A stretch of DNA of 64,000 nucleotides from Myceligenerans salitolerans (GCF_017349295.1 NZ_JAFMPK010000034.1:1-64000); one strand, 5' to 3'; shown: positions 50,801 through 59,237, counted from the first letter of the stretch. Notes: generated from the letters alone by a model not told the origin. A program made the numbers and translations.

Positions 50801-51591
50801 TAGACGTTGGTCTGCGTGGGGGAGTAGCGCTTGTGCACCTCGACGTCCCGCGGGTCGAACGCGTTGCTGACCTGCTCGAAGGCCGCCGCGAGCACGTCGG
50901 GTGGCCCCTGTACCCCGAGCACGTGGTAGGGCTCGGGTGCCACAGGGCGTCCCACGGAGTCGGCGGGTAGGTACTCGGCCAGCTCACGGGCGAGCGGCTC
51001 GCCGTCGTGCAGTCCTTCGGCGGCGACGAGCGACAGCGGCGTGAAGATCTTGGCGATCCGGGTTCCGTCGGCCACGGACAGGCTTCCGCTCGCCATCGCG
51101 GCGCTGAGGATTCCGAAGCTCTCGCCCGTGTAGGCGCGGAACGTGAGGGCCGTACCGTTGCGCTCGGCCGTCGCGCGAAGGTATGCCTCGAGGGCCAGGC
51201 TGTGGGTGACGACGAGCGTGCCGATGTGTCCTTGCCGTGCGAGCCGGCCTGTCGGGAGGTCGTCGGGCGAGCCGAGCAGACGCGCGGGCGCCACGCCGAG
51301 CGTGTGGGCGGCCTCGTCGTAGATCCCGGCGATCTCGTCGATCCCGGCGTCCAGGAGGAACGAGCCGAGGTCACGGTAGGCGGCCCTGCTGCCGAGGCCG
51401 GGGAAGACCCCGACGAGCCGGGCCTCGCGGCCCTGCGCGAGATATTCCGTGATGGCATGAGGGGATGCCGCCGCCAGGTCCGTGTGGTATAGCGAATCGA
51501 CGATGTTGCCGGGGCCGGCTTCGGCCGAGTCGAGATACGCGGCGATCGCACGCTCGAACGTGGGCGAGATCGTCGATGTTCCGTGAGCCAT
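47803..51591 (-). CDS. Acyltransferase/APH-kinase-like fusion protein
   Basis: 1262 aa, a domain combination I do not recognise. Residues about 55-400 form a malonyl-CoA:ACP transacylase-like domain: oxyanion loop VFPGLGSRAAYRDL, nucleophile Ser158 in YTGESFGIL (GxSxG), His297 in FLAHSARMAP and ELGPGEKSVKLL at 372-383. A middle region (400-790) is unassigned. Residues about 800-1090 resemble an APH/choline-kinase fold: Gly-rich loop near 808-813, Lys832 in VVRKIL, hinge YEMSFVPGDEV, catalytic-like VMGDTNTENIKL (Asp1026, Asn1031; the usual His is Met1024) and Asp1074 in KFLDPRAIGY. The last 170 residues are unassigned. The ATG at 51591 follows AAGGAG. It probably loads an acyl group on the nearby ACP and binds or phosphorylates a second substrate. 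Confidence 0.82.
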   Translation of the reverse strand: MAHGTSTISPTFERAIAAYLDSAEAGPGNIVDSLYHTDLAAASPHAITEYLAQGREARLVGVFPGLGSRAAYRDLGSFLLDAGIDEIAGIYDEAAHTLGVAPARLLGSPDDLPTGRLARQGHIGTLVVTHSLALEAYLRATAERNGTALTFRAYTGESFGILSAAMASGSLSVADGTRIAKIFTPLSLVAAEGLHDGEPLARELAEYLPADSVGRPVAPEPYHVLGVQGPPDVLAAAFEQVSNAFDPRDVEVHKRYSPTQTNVYVRAGARTAFDRLVRGLGPVEVSELKEPTTFLAHSARMAPVRTGLEWFMEVNGIQAMTPRVPVIANHRSGVLTAAEDVHEAILAMTDQVMDSHATVEVLDALHSDLAIELGPGEKSVKLLQDSNARTPVIAYTGASVDAHRLFRAINGVSGLKRELEQIRSQGDQLEPRHLEVLRSLFRSFADDPFTEAYTARAISRIVTREMLRTEQDGSPAYYRLLEAFQHTLAHRHTIDVGAGELVLRSRRKKRTVGDRAHLGRNYLELRTVDARGTFSDRCVADTGSPETLVLRFTGLSGADDMILRRQVRRLVADQPLARMVRESLTEHSGHAVPVTGTVDRITYHYSLYHLMRLYRPAVLAQRDQYLQGDDPLGWLSALAVSGAASPADVVELYELRRHGTHDRDLLVRALDRLEAVLRDARTPVIAPDGVPLYGRRDIATATRAVFLDGVLDAGVRATHLAGETWTVSFLPAAAVRPGAGTPERTIVLTSDLDLSKRGVNVPLDRLDDDSALDLTVEKRMVLHHAQGRRILSTTVNGYIGSDERVVGFGKGGSESMTVFLVKDGSTRTVVRKILSEALVTAAWRPDGTGVMLPPFAKARQQAEFLRHLPDPVNRHFPEVYDVLERELPAAGQDGPATHHEVIYEMSFVPGDEVSRYIERCSPPPRVVAKIYQAIYQVLEHDIHAVGRVPAPGGTLEESYLRKIEDRLELCRRTAPRTFGTALLDPETITVNGVTQRNALALVRWFREHPEHHEILEPRFHSLVMGDTNTENIKLTHTAPLRTAQRLIEEGAPRREVDAALAAITPATLGIKFLDPRAIGYRSTGRATIDDPMYDNKPWHNSIGHYDEMHFEHFRLDVRTSATGAGAHVRIEFDEGNPFQRAYQVRDVVERGLDVDHESPRGMEDHFATVMTEALGLDDPASPYLADDPYWLVRFVFMMGTHFTAMPPFHFQAELDGTLTDTYHVQRRPVAIYCEGIKWLNWTVEILEGRRTSFLGVPVPALP

Positions 51592-51721
51592 GGTGCACAC
51601 TCCTTACCGAGGAATGGTGCTGTCTTCTGGGGGACGCCCGCCGGGGGCCGGCGGGAAATTGCATGGCGCAGTGACCCCCGCGCGCAGTCGGCGCGCCGCG
51701 GGGGCGGAGGGTGACACGGTG

Positions 51722-51745
51722 GCCGGCCGCGCGGGGACGGCCGGC
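51722..51745 (-). terminator. Hairpin after the MarR gene
   Basis: GCCGGCCG (51722-51729) and CGGCCGGC (51738-51745) form an 8-bp stem with an 8-nt loop, 49 nt past the MarR stop and upstream of the AT-kinase gene. It separates the two transcription units. Confidence 0.6.
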
Positions 51746-51793
51746 GAGGGGGTGTACCGGCCGCGGGAAGGCGGCCGACGATCAGCTAGGGCC

Positions 51794-52255
51794 TCAGGAG
51801 CACGAGGCGGGTTGGGACTCGGCGGCCCGGATCCCGGCCACGATGGGGGCCAGGTCGGGGTTGCGCGAGGCTTCGTCGAGGGCGTCGCTCAGGATGGAGT
51901 CGTGATCCGGACGTGCTTGGTCGAGCAGGGCGAGGCCGGCGGCGGTCACGTTCGTGTAGATCCCCCGGCGGTCGTCGTCGCACAGTGCGCGCGCGAGCAG
52001 GCCGCGGCCCTCGAGCCGTGTCACGAGACGGGTGGTGGCCGCCTGGCTGAGCACCATCGCCATGGCGAGCTGGCCCATGCGCAGATGGTGCTTCTCCTGG
52101 CGGGACAGGAGCTCGAGAACCCCGTACTCGTTCACGCTCAGCTTGTAGCGCTCCTGGAGCATGCGTTCCAGGCGGACCTCGATCCTGGAGTGCAGGACGG
52201 CCAGGAGACGCCATCCATGGACGAGGGCTTCGACCTCGTCATCTGGCATCACCAC
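51794..52255 (-). CDS. MarR-family transcriptional regulator
   Basis: 153 aa with the MarR winged helix (LSVNEYGVLELLSRQEKHHL, MGQLAMAMVLSQAATTRLVT, then the wing LCDDDRRGIYTNVTAAG). The GTG at 52255 has GGGAGG 7 nt upstream; an ATG at 52249 is an alternative. It lies directly behind the MFS efflux gene, and the palindrome at 53677 at the MFS promoter is its likely target. MarR repressors are relieved by phenolic or antibiotic-like ligands, possibly the cluster product. Confidence 0.9.
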   Translation of the reverse strand: MVMPDDEVEALVHGWRLLAVLHSRIEVRLERMLQERYKLSVNEYGVLELLSRQEKHHLRMGQLAMAMVLSQAATTRLVTRLEGRGLLARALCDDDRRGIYTNVTAAGLALLDQARPDHDSILSDALDEASRNPDLAPIVAGIRAAESQPASCS

Positions 52256-52329
52256 GGATCAACCTCCCGAGTGACCGGCTGGGCTGGGCCCTGACGGTAA
52301 CACAGGCAGGGCTTCCGGAGGCCGGTACC

Positions 52330-52396
52330 GTCCGGCCCGGCCGGACCGGGGCACGAGCTCCGTGGCGGCGGCCGGCCCGGCCGCGAGCCGGCCGCC
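52330..52396 (-). terminator. Two GC-rich hairpins after the MFS gene
   Basis: GGCGGCCGGC/GCCGGCCGCC (52367-52376 with 52387-52396, loop 10 nt) and GTCCGGCC/GGCCGGAC (52330-52346) follow the MFS stop. They could reduce read-through into the MarR gene. Confidence 0.55.
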
Positions 52397-52403
52397 GTGG
52401 AGG

Positions 52404-53636
52404 TCAGCCCGATGAGGCGCTGACGGAGGACGGGGCGTCCTGGCGGGCGGCGCCGGAACCGGCGGCCACCGTGGTGGTAGCCGACGCTCCGGTGGACCGG
52501 CGCATCGCCGCCGTACCGACGAGAAGTACGACGAGACCACCGGCGGCGAGTGATGCCCCGACCCATAGCGGTGAGACGAACCCGTAGCCGGCGGCGATCG
52601 TCACGCCGCCCAGCCAGGCTCCGAAGGCGTTTCCGACGTTCAGGGCGGCGACGTTGGCGCTGGAGGCCATCGTCGGCGCCTCTGGTGCGAACGTCATGAT
52701 CCTCAGCTGAAGGCCAGGGGCGGTACCCAGGCCGACGGCACCCAGCAGCACCAGACCGATGACGGTGGCGACCTGGTTCTGTGCCGTGAGGGCGAACAGG
52801 GTCAGCACGGCTCCCAGCAGAGCCATCAGCGTGACGAGCGAGGGGGTCAGGGCGCGGTCGGCGATCTTCCCGCCGACCAGGTTGCCCACGAACGCGCCGA
52901 CGCCGAACACGACGAGCAGCCACGGCACGGCGGCGGGGGAGAACCCGCTCACCTCGGTGAGAGTGAACGCGATGTAGGTGAACGCCCCGACGACCGCGCC
53001 GAAGGCGAGGACGCCCACGAGGATCGAGACCCAGACCTGGAACTTGCGGAACGCCACCAGTTCCTGCCGCAGGTTGCTGCCCTTCGCCGCCTCGATCGCC
53101 GGGACGAGCACGAGGATGCCGATCAGGGTGACGACGCCGATGGCGGTGATGGCCCAGAAGGTCGAGCGCCATCCGAGCTGCTGGCCGAGGAAGGTGCCGA
53201 GCGGGACACCGGCGACCGTGGCGACCGTGAGGCCGCCGAACATCAGGGAGATGGCGCTCGCCTGCTGGTTCTCCTTGACCATCTTCGTGGCGACGACGGC
53301 GCCGACGCCGAAGAAGGCGCCGTGGCACAACGCGGCGACGACACGGCCCCCGAGCATCGTCAGGTAGTCGGGCGCGACCGCCGAGATCAGGTTGCCCAGG
53401 ATGAACAGCACCATGAGGGAGACCAGCACGGTCTTGCGGTCGAACCGCACCACGGCCGCCGTCAGCGCGATCGCCCCGACGGCGACGGTGAGCGCGTAGC
53501 CCGAGACCAGGAGGCCGGCGACGGACTCGGTGACACCGAAGTCCTCGGCGATCTCCGGCAGCAGGCCGACGATGCCGAACTCGGTCAGTCCGATACCGAA
53601 CCCTCCCAGTGCCAGGGCGATGAGCCCGATAGGCAT
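52404..53636 (-). CDS. MFS efflux transporter (DHA1/AraJ type)
   Basis: 410 aa with 12 predicted helices. Motifs FGIGLTEFGIVGLLPEIAED (helix 1), motif A-like RFDRKTVLVSLM and GRVVAALCHGAFFGVGA are typical of drug/sugar-efflux MFS proteins (AraJ, chloramphenicol resistance). The start at 53636 (MPIGLIALALGG) is chosen over a longer reading from 53687 because it has an AGAGGAA site. The adjacent MarR gene and operator suggest inducible export, perhaps of the product of the ACP system. Confidence 0.9.
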   Translation of the reverse strand: MPIGLIALALGGFGIGLTEFGIVGLLPEIAEDFGVTESVAGLLVSGYALTVAVGAIALTAAVVRFDRKTVLVSLMVLFILGNLISAVAPDYLTMLGGRVVAALCHGAFFGVGAVVATKMVKENQQASAISLMFGGLTVATVAGVPLGTFLGQQLGWRSTFWAITAIGVVTLIGILVLVPAIEAAKGSNLRQELVAFRKFQVWVSILVGVLAFGAVVGAFTYIAFTLTEVSGFSPAAVPWLLVVFGVGAFVGNLVGGKIADRALTPSLVTLMALLGAVLTLFALTAQNQVATVIGLVLLGAVGLGTAPGLQLRIMTFAPEAPTMASSANVAALNVGNAFGAWLGGVTIAAGYGFVSPLWVGASLAAGGLVVLLVGTAAMRRSTGASATTTVAAGSGAARQDAPSSVSASSG

Positions 53637-53676
53637 GTCAGTTCCTCTCGTAGTTCCAGGTGGCGCGAACAAGGTC

Positions 53677-53699
53677 GATAGTTGCACACGCGGACTATC
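53677..53699. promoter_or_regulatory. MarR-type operator at the MFS promoter
   Basis: GATAGT (53677-53682) and ACTATC (53694-53699) form a perfect inverted repeat over 11 nt. It overlaps a minus-strand promoter (TTGTCG about 53702-53707, AACTAT 17 nt later), so binding would block MFS transcription. Confidence 0.6.
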
Positions 53700-53834
53700 T
53701 CGACAAGCGGTTTATGTGTCATCGGAGTTAAGTGTTACGGTCTGCGCCATCCGGCAGGATGGTGCCGGACGGGCCGGCCGGCACTTCCGGCCCGAGGAGA
53801 GGCCGATGGAGAGACCGAAGGAAAGGACCGACGC

Positions 53835-54380
53835 ATGAGCGGCAACAACCCGTTCGCCCGTCTCCCCGAGACCGCGACGTTCACTCTCACCAGCAAGACC
53901 GTCACCGACGGCGGGCAGTGGCCCGCCGCGCAGATGTCCGGCGCGTTCGGCGTCCCCGGCGGCGAGGACGTCTCGCCGCACCTGGCGTGGAGCGGCGCGC
54001 CCGAGGGGACCCGGAGCTACGCCGTCACCGTGTACGACCCCGATGCCCCGACGGGGTCCGGCTTCTGGCACTGGGCGGTGGCCGACATCCCGGCCGACGT
54101 CACCGAGTTGCCCGAGGGCGCGGGGGACGAGGCCGGCTCCGGTCTGCCGGAAGGTGCCCTGCAGCTGCCGAACGACGCCGGCGCGGCGCGCTTCATCGGC
54201 GCGGCGCCTCCCGCCGGGCACGGCGAGCACCGGTACTTCGTCGTGGTCCATGCCCTGGACGTCGACTCCGTCGGGGTTCCGGCCGGGTCCACCCCCGCGT
54301 TCCTGGGCTTCAACCTGTTCGGCCACACCCTCGGCCGGGCGTACCTCCAGGTGACGGCGGAGATTCCCGCGGAGGGCTGA
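53835..54380 (+). CDS. PEBP-family protein (YbhB/YbcL type)
   Basis: 181-aa phosphatidylethanolamine-binding-protein fold. The conserved segments GEDVSPHLAWSGAPEGTRSYAV (split here by position only), TVYDPDAPTGSGFWHWAVADI and HRYFVVVHALD contain the ligand-pocket Asp, His and Tyr residues. Bacterial members are cytosolic and of unclear role. The ATG at 53835 is preceded by GAAAGGA. It is diverged from the MFS gene and ended by a very strong hairpin. Confidence 0.92.
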   Translation: MSGNNPFARLPETATFTLTSKTVTDGGQWPAAQMSGAFGVPGGEDVSPHLAWSGAPEGTRSYAVTVYDPDAPTGSGFWHWAVADIPADVTELPEGAGDEAGSGLPEGALQLPNDAGAARFIGAAPPAGHGEHRYFVVVHALDVDSVGVPAGSTPAFLGFNLFGHTLGRAYLQVTAEIPAEG

Positions 54381-54405
54381 TCGACGTCACGCGCGGCGAC
54401 GTCTC

Positions 54406-54457
54406 GCGCCGGTGTCTGCGCCGGCCACCCCCGGGTGGTCGGCGCGGACACCGGCGC
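54406..54457 (+). terminator. Very strong terminator hairpin after the PEBP gene
   Basis: A 24-bp stem (54406-54429 with 54434-54457, two G-T pairs) closes a 4-nt CCCG loop, 26 nt after the stop. It is the longest intergenic hairpin of this part of the window. Confidence 0.8.
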
Positions 54458-54498
54458 CGGTCCACGGCGTGCCGTGTCCGGCCGCGGGCGCGCGGTAG

Positions 54499-55188
<690 letters not shown>

Positions 55189-55210
55189 GTCCGCAGGCCG
55201 TGCTCCCACC

Positions 55211-55870
55211 TCACGTGCTCCGGATCGTGGCGACGGCGTCGTCGTAGAGCTTGTCGAGGGGGACGGTTCCCCCGCGGCGGACCCAGGCGGCACCGGCGAT
55301 GTCGAGGCACGCCAGCGCGCCCGCGACGATCGCGGCGGCGGCCAGCTCCGGGTCCGCGCCGCCGGCGTCGGTCCCGCCGGCACCGTTCCCGCCGACACCG
55401 TTCGCTCCGGTGCCCTCGACGGCGGTGGCGCGGAGGCGGTCGGCGAGCACCGGCACCAGCAGGTCCTGCCAGGCGAGCTGTTTCTCGAGGTGGCGGGCGC
55501 GCAGCGTCGGCGTGGCGTACAGCATCTCGCCGAGCCTCAGTTCCGATTCCGTGTCGGGGGTCCGGGTGTCGCGGAACCGCACCAGCGCGGCGCGCAGCGC
55601 CGTCCACGGCGGCTCCTCGGCAGGGCGCGCGGCCAGCTCCGACGCGATGGCGTGGCCCCGGCCGACGAGCTCGCCGAGCACCACGTCCTCCTTCGTCGCG
55701 AAGTACCGGAAGAACGAGCGCCGCGAGATGCCCGTCGCCGCGGCGATCTGGTCGACCGTCGTGGCCTCGAAGCCCTGTTCGAGGAACAGCCGCATCGCCG
55801 AGCCGGCGATCTCCTGATGGACGGCCCGGCGGGTGCGCTCGCGCAGGCTCGGCGGGGCGTCGTCGGTCAT
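55211..55870 (-). CDS. TetR-family transcriptional regulator
   Basis: 219 aa. The helix-turn-helix TTVDQIAAATGISRRSFFRY is canonical, followed by a helical domain with a Gly/Ala-rich insert (about 155-175). It diverges from the SDR gene across the palindrome at 55911, which it probably binds to control both. The long insert is low complexity and likely a surface loop. Confidence 0.9.
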   Translation of the reverse strand: MTDDAPPSLRERTRRAVHQEIAGSAMRLFLEQGFEATTVDQIAAATGISRRSFFRYFATKEDVVLGELVGRGHAIASELAARPAEEPPWTALRAALVRFRDTRTPDTESELRLGEMLYATPTLRARHLEKQLAWQDLLVPVLADRLRATAVEGTGANGVGGNGAGGTDAGGADPELAAAAIVAGALACLDIAGAAWVRRGGTVPLDKLYDDAVATIRST

Positions 55871-55910
55871 GGCGCGATCCTAACCGGCGGCAGGCAGCCG
55901 AAGCCAAAGA

Positions 55911-55940
55911 TGGCACTGAGTGACAGAAGTGTCCTACGAT
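55911..55940 (+). promoter_or_regulatory. TetR operator and leaderless promoter of the SDR gene
   Basis: TGNCACTNAGTGNCA-type palindrome (55911-55925, 12 of 15 positions symmetric) followed by TACGAT (55935-55940). The SDR ATG at 55947 lies 6 nt after this box. The operator occupies the -35 region, so the TetR protein would repress the SDR gene. Confidence 0.65.
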
Positions 55941-55946
55941 GCCGAC

Positions 55947-56780
55947 ATGAACGTACTCGACTTCCGATCCCAGACCACCTTGATCACGGGCGCGAGTTCC
56001 GGCATCGGGGCGGCCCTCGCCCGCGAACTGGCCGCCCGCGGATCCGGCCTCGTGCTCGTGGCCCGGCGCCTGGACCGCCTCGACGCACTCGCGGCCGAAC
56101 TGCGGGCCACCCACGGCGTCGAGGTCGCGACGGCGGCGGCCGACCTGTCCCGGTCTCGCCCCGGTCCGGCGCTCCGTGGCGAACTGCGGCGGCGGGGCAT
56201 CACCGTGACGAGCCTCGTCAACAACGCCGGCTTCGGCTCCGACGGAGCCTTTCAGGACGAGGACCCGGAGCGGCTGGCCGACGAGATCGCGGTGAACGTG
56301 GCGTCCGTCGTGGACCTCACCAGCACGTTCCTCGGCGATCTGCGTGCCGCCGGCCACGGGGCCCTTGTCAATGTCACCAGCGAGGCGGCCTACCAGCCGA
56401 TTCCCGGGATGGCCGTCTACGCCGCGAGCAAGGCGTTCGTGCTCTCCTTCACCGAGGCGCTCTGGGCGGAGCTGCGCGGCAGCGGCGTCCGGGTGCTCGC
56501 GTTCGCGCCGGGGCTCACGGCGACGGAGTTCTTCGACCAGATCGGGACGGCGCAGTACCCGGGAAGGTTCCAGACGCCGGAGCAGGTCGCCGCGGCCGCC
56601 GTGCGCGCGCTGGAGCGCAGGACGCCGGGACCGAGCGCGCGCGCACGCCGGTCGGGTGCCGCGGCGGGCTGGCTCGCCGGCCTGATGCCCCGCCGGACCC
56701 GCCTGCGGCTGGTCGCGCGTCTCGCCGGCTCGGACAGGCTGATGCGGGCCCGCGACGACGTGCCGGCGCGCGCGGCATAG
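55947..56780 (+). CDS. Short-chain dehydrogenase/reductase
   Basis: 277-aa classical SDR. The NAD(P) motif TGASSGIGAALAREL, the NNAG motif (LVNNAGFGSD), the catalytic Ser (LVNVTSEAAYQ) and YAASKAF (Tyr-x-x-x-Lys) are intact. The C-terminal extension is Arg/Ala-rich. The substrate is unknown. The start at 55947 is the first codon after a promoter, giving a leaderless mRNA. Regulated by the divergent TetR. Confidence 0.93.
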   Translation: MNVLDFRSQTTLITGASSGIGAALARELAARGSGLVLVARRLDRLDALAAELRATHGVEVATAAADLSRSRPGPALRGELRRRGITVTSLVNNAGFGSDGAFQDEDPERLADEIAVNVASVVDLTSTFLGDLRAAGHGALVNVTSEAAYQPIPGMAVYAASKAFVLSFTEALWAELRGSGVRVLAFAPGLTATEFFDQIGTAQYPGRFQTPEQVAAAAVRALERRTPGPSARARRSGAAAGWLAGLMPRRTRLRLVARLAGSDRLMRARDDVPARAA

Positions 56781-56865
56781 GCCGGGGGTGGAGGTGCGGC
56801 CTGGCCGTGTGCCCGGGCCCCGGGGCGCGGATGCGACCGCGTCCACCTTCGGTATCGTCCGGGGC

Positions 56866-57564
56866 ATGTCCTTCCGACCCGCTCCGGCCCCGCGGCGCGC
56901 CGTCGTGTTCGACGTCCTCGGCACGCTGGTGGACCAGGCCGGAAGCCTCCGGGACGAGGTGAGCGAAGCCGCGGGGCTCGACGCCGTCGAGGCGGACCCG
57001 GTCGTCGAGGCCTGGCTCGGCCACGTCGCGAGGCAGCAACAGGCGATCGTCGAGGGCGACCGCCCGTTCGTTCCCGGCCATGCGCTCGACCGGGAGGCCC
57101 TGGAGTGGCTTGCCGACGGCGGGCTGCTGCCCGCGGGCGCGGTCGGACGCCTCGCCTCCGCCTCCGAGAGGCTGCGGCCCTGGCCGGATGCCGTGGCCGG
57201 CCTGGATCTGCTCAGCCGCGACATGACGGTGATCGGCCTGTCGAACGCCGATCGGCGCACGCTGGCCGGGCTGAGCGGCAACCGGGGGCTCCGCTGGCAC
57301 CAGGTGCTGTCCGCGCAGGACGCCGGCACGTACAAGCCCGCCGCGGCCGTGTACGCGACGGCCGTGGCCGCGGCGCCGTCCGACGCCGGGACGCCCGTCA
57401 TGGTCGCCGCGCACGCCTGGGACCTCCGGGCCGCGGCCGCCGCGGGAATGGGCACGGCCTACGTGCCGCGCCCCGGAGGGGACGCGCCACGCCCCGGCGA
57501 CTCCTTCGACCTGCGGGCCGACGACCTCCAGGACCTGCACCGCCTTCTCACCGCGGGGGAGTGA
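56866..57564 (+). CDS. HAD-superfamily hydrolase, haloacid dehalogenase type II-like
   Basis: 232 aa. Motif I VVFDVLGTLVDQ has the nucleophile Asp but the second Asp of phosphatases is missing, as in L-2-haloacid dehalogenases. Motif II GLSNAD, motif III Lys in TYKPAAAVYA and motif IV HAWDLRAAAAAGMGTAYVPR are present. Haloacid hydrolysis or a related activity is plausible. A TATCGT box (56853-56858) 7 nt before the ATG again suggests a leaderless start. Confidence 0.88.
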   Translation: MSFRPAPAPRRAVVFDVLGTLVDQAGSLRDEVSEAAGLDAVEADPVVEAWLGHVARQQQAIVEGDRPFVPGHALDREALEWLADGGLLPAGAVGRLASASERLRPWPDAVAGLDLLSRDMTVIGLSNADRRTLAGLSGNRGLRWHQVLSAQDAGTYKPAAAVYATAVAAAPSDAGTPVMVAAHAWDLRAAAAAGMGTAYVPRPGGDAPRPGDSFDLRADDLQDLHRLLTAGE

Positions 57565-57569
57565 GGCCG

Positions 57570-57615
57570 GGCCGGAACCGGGGCCAGCCGAGCGGGCCGA
57601 CCCGGCGTTCCGGCC
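57570..57615. terminator. Hairpin between the HAD gene and small membrane protein gene
   Basis: GGCCGGAAC (57570-57578) and GTTCCGGCC (57607-57615) form a 9-bp stem over a 28-nt GC-rich loop that can fold further. The genes are convergent. Confidence 0.5.
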
Positions 57616-57623
57616 GGCCGCGG

Positions 57624-57869
57624 TCACCAGCCGTCGTCGCGGCGGGAGGGCTGGTCGTCGTGGTCGTCGCGCCTCTGGTCCACCGCGGCGGCCCGGTTGA
57701 TCGCACGCCAGAGCCAGGCGCCGAGCAGCACGATCGCGGCGATGCCCCAGAACAGGGCGGGATCGGCTCGGGTGATCGCGGCGAACTGGAGGACGGCGGG
57801 AACGAGCAGGGCGAGGATCACCACCCATCCGAGAACGATCTTCGTGATGCGGGACGACCTGATGGCCAC
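57624..57869 (-). CDS. Small two-helix membrane protein
   Basis: 81 aa from the GTG at 57869 (VAIRSSRITKIV). Two hydrophobic segments (KIVLGWVVILALLVPAVLQF and ALFWGIAAIVLLGAWLW) are followed by an Arg/Asp-rich tail (DQRRDDHDDQPSRRDDGW). No family is recognised. It is probably a short inner-membrane protein. The open frame extends to 57929, but the extra residues lack homology signals. Confidence 0.6.
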   Translation of the reverse strand: MAIRSSRITKIVLGWVVILALLVPAVLQFAAITRADPALFWGIAAIVLLGAWLWRAINRAAAVDQRRDDHDDQPSRRDDGW

Positions 57870-57951
57870 GCGCTGCTCCTGACGTAGACGTCCGACAGGG
57901 AAGAGTGTGTCACGCCGCGCCGACGCCACCGTGGAGCACAGTCCGGCTCGC

Positions 57952-57966
57952 TAATAATGCGTATTA
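57952..57966. promoter_or_regulatory. Palindrome upstream of the LacI operon
   Basis: TAATA-ATGCG-TATTA, AT-rich arms in a GC-rich surrounding, 79 nt before the LacI start. LacI-type operators typically look like this, so autoregulation or control of the operon is plausible. Confidence 0.5.
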
Positions 57967-58044
57967 CCGGATTGACCGCGTGATCGGCGGGCGGTGAGAC
58001 TCAGGACGTCGTCGAGGACCGGGCGAGACGTTCGAGGAGGAACC

Positions 58045-59139
58045 GTGCCGCGTCGCCGCATCACCCAGACGGACGTCGCCGCGATGGCGGGCGTCAGCCA
58101 GGCCACCGTCTCGTTCGTGCTCAACGGCAACACGCCGGCCGGTGTACGCATCGGCGAGGAGACCCGCCAGCGCGTGCTCGACGCGATCCGCATCACCGGC
58201 TACACGGCGAACCCGCTCGCACAGCGCCTGGCGGGCGGCCTGACCCAGATCCTGGGCGTGTTCACCTACGAGGCCACGTTCCCCCGCGCCGGCCGCGACT
58301 TCTACGGGCCGTTCCTCGTCGGGATCGAGCACGCCGCCGAACGCCTCGGCGTCGATCTGCTGCTCTTCACGAGCGCTCCCGCCACGGGCGGGCGCCGGCA
58401 GCTCACGCGTGACGGCTGGCAGCGCCTCGGCGTGGCGGACGGCTGTCTCCTGCTCGGCCAGCACGAGGACCGCGGCGAGCTGCAGCACCTGCTCGACACG
58501 AACTACCCGTTCGTCTTCATCGGCAAGCGCGGCAGCGACGGCGGCCGCCTGCCCTATGTCGGAGCCGACTACGTCGGGGCCACGACGCGGCAGGTCCACC
58601 GTCTCACCGCACTCGGACACCGCCACATCGGCTACATCGGCGTGCGTGGCACCGACCAGCCCACGCTCGACCGCGTCGAGGGATACCGCACGGCGCTCAA
58701 GGCGCAGGGACTGACGCCGTCGTTCGTCGAGGCCGACGACGTCGCCGCGGCCGCGGCCGAGATCCTCGCCCGCTCGCTCACCGCCGTCGTCGTCGCGCCC
58801 GAGAACCACCCCGAGGAACTCGCCGACGAACTCGAGCGCCGTGGCGCACGCGTGCCCGTCGACGTGTCCGTGCTGCTCCTCGGCCAGCCCCACCACCCCC
58901 GCAGGGGAGGGCGGCGCTGGTCCGGCTTCTCCGTACCGCGCGAGGAGATGGGGGTGCGTGCCCTGTACCTGCTCTCGCGTCTCGTCGCCGACGACGGCGG
59001 ACGGCGGGACCGTGAGGCCCGGCGCGCCCACGCCGTCCCCGGGACCGAACTCCATCAGCTGCTGAACTGCCCGGACGTGGAGGGCGCGACCGCCGTCCCA
59101 CCGCCGTCCGGCACCGACCGTCCGGCCCGCGTTCCCTGA
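58045..59139 (+). CDS. LacI-family transcriptional regulator
   Basis: 364 aa. The LacI helix-turn-helix (VAAMAGVSQATVSFVLNG) and a PBP1-like effector domain (GHRHIGYIGVRGTDQPTLDR) are clear. The GTG at 58045 is preceded by GAGGAGG. It is the first gene of a unit with an FAD oxidoreductase and a sugar ABC transporter, and its effector is probably the imported sugar. The C-terminus is Arg/Pro-rich and somewhat longer than usual. Confidence 0.92.
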   Translation: MPRRRITQTDVAAMAGVSQATVSFVLNGNTPAGVRIGEETRQRVLDAIRITGYTANPLAQRLAGGLTQILGVFTYEATFPRAGRDFYGPFLVGIEHAAERLGVDLLLFTSAPATGGRRQLTRDGWQRLGVADGCLLLGQHEDRGELQHLLDTNYPFVFIGKRGSDGGRLPYVGADYVGATTRQVHRLTALGHRHIGYIGVRGTDQPTLDRVEGYRTALKAQGLTPSFVEADDVAAAAAEILARSLTAVVVAPENHPEELADELERRGARVPVDVSVLLLGQPHHPRRGGRRWSGFSVPREEMGVRALYLLSRLVADDGGRRDREARRAHAVPGTELHQLLNCPDVEGATAVPPPSGTDRPARVP

Positions 59140-59237
59140 CCGGACGCCGGCCCGCGCCTGACCGCCCGCACCCGCCCCTCACCGCACGCCCGCTGCGCCC
59201 CGCCCACCCGCACCCCGACGACAGGACGGACCCCCAC

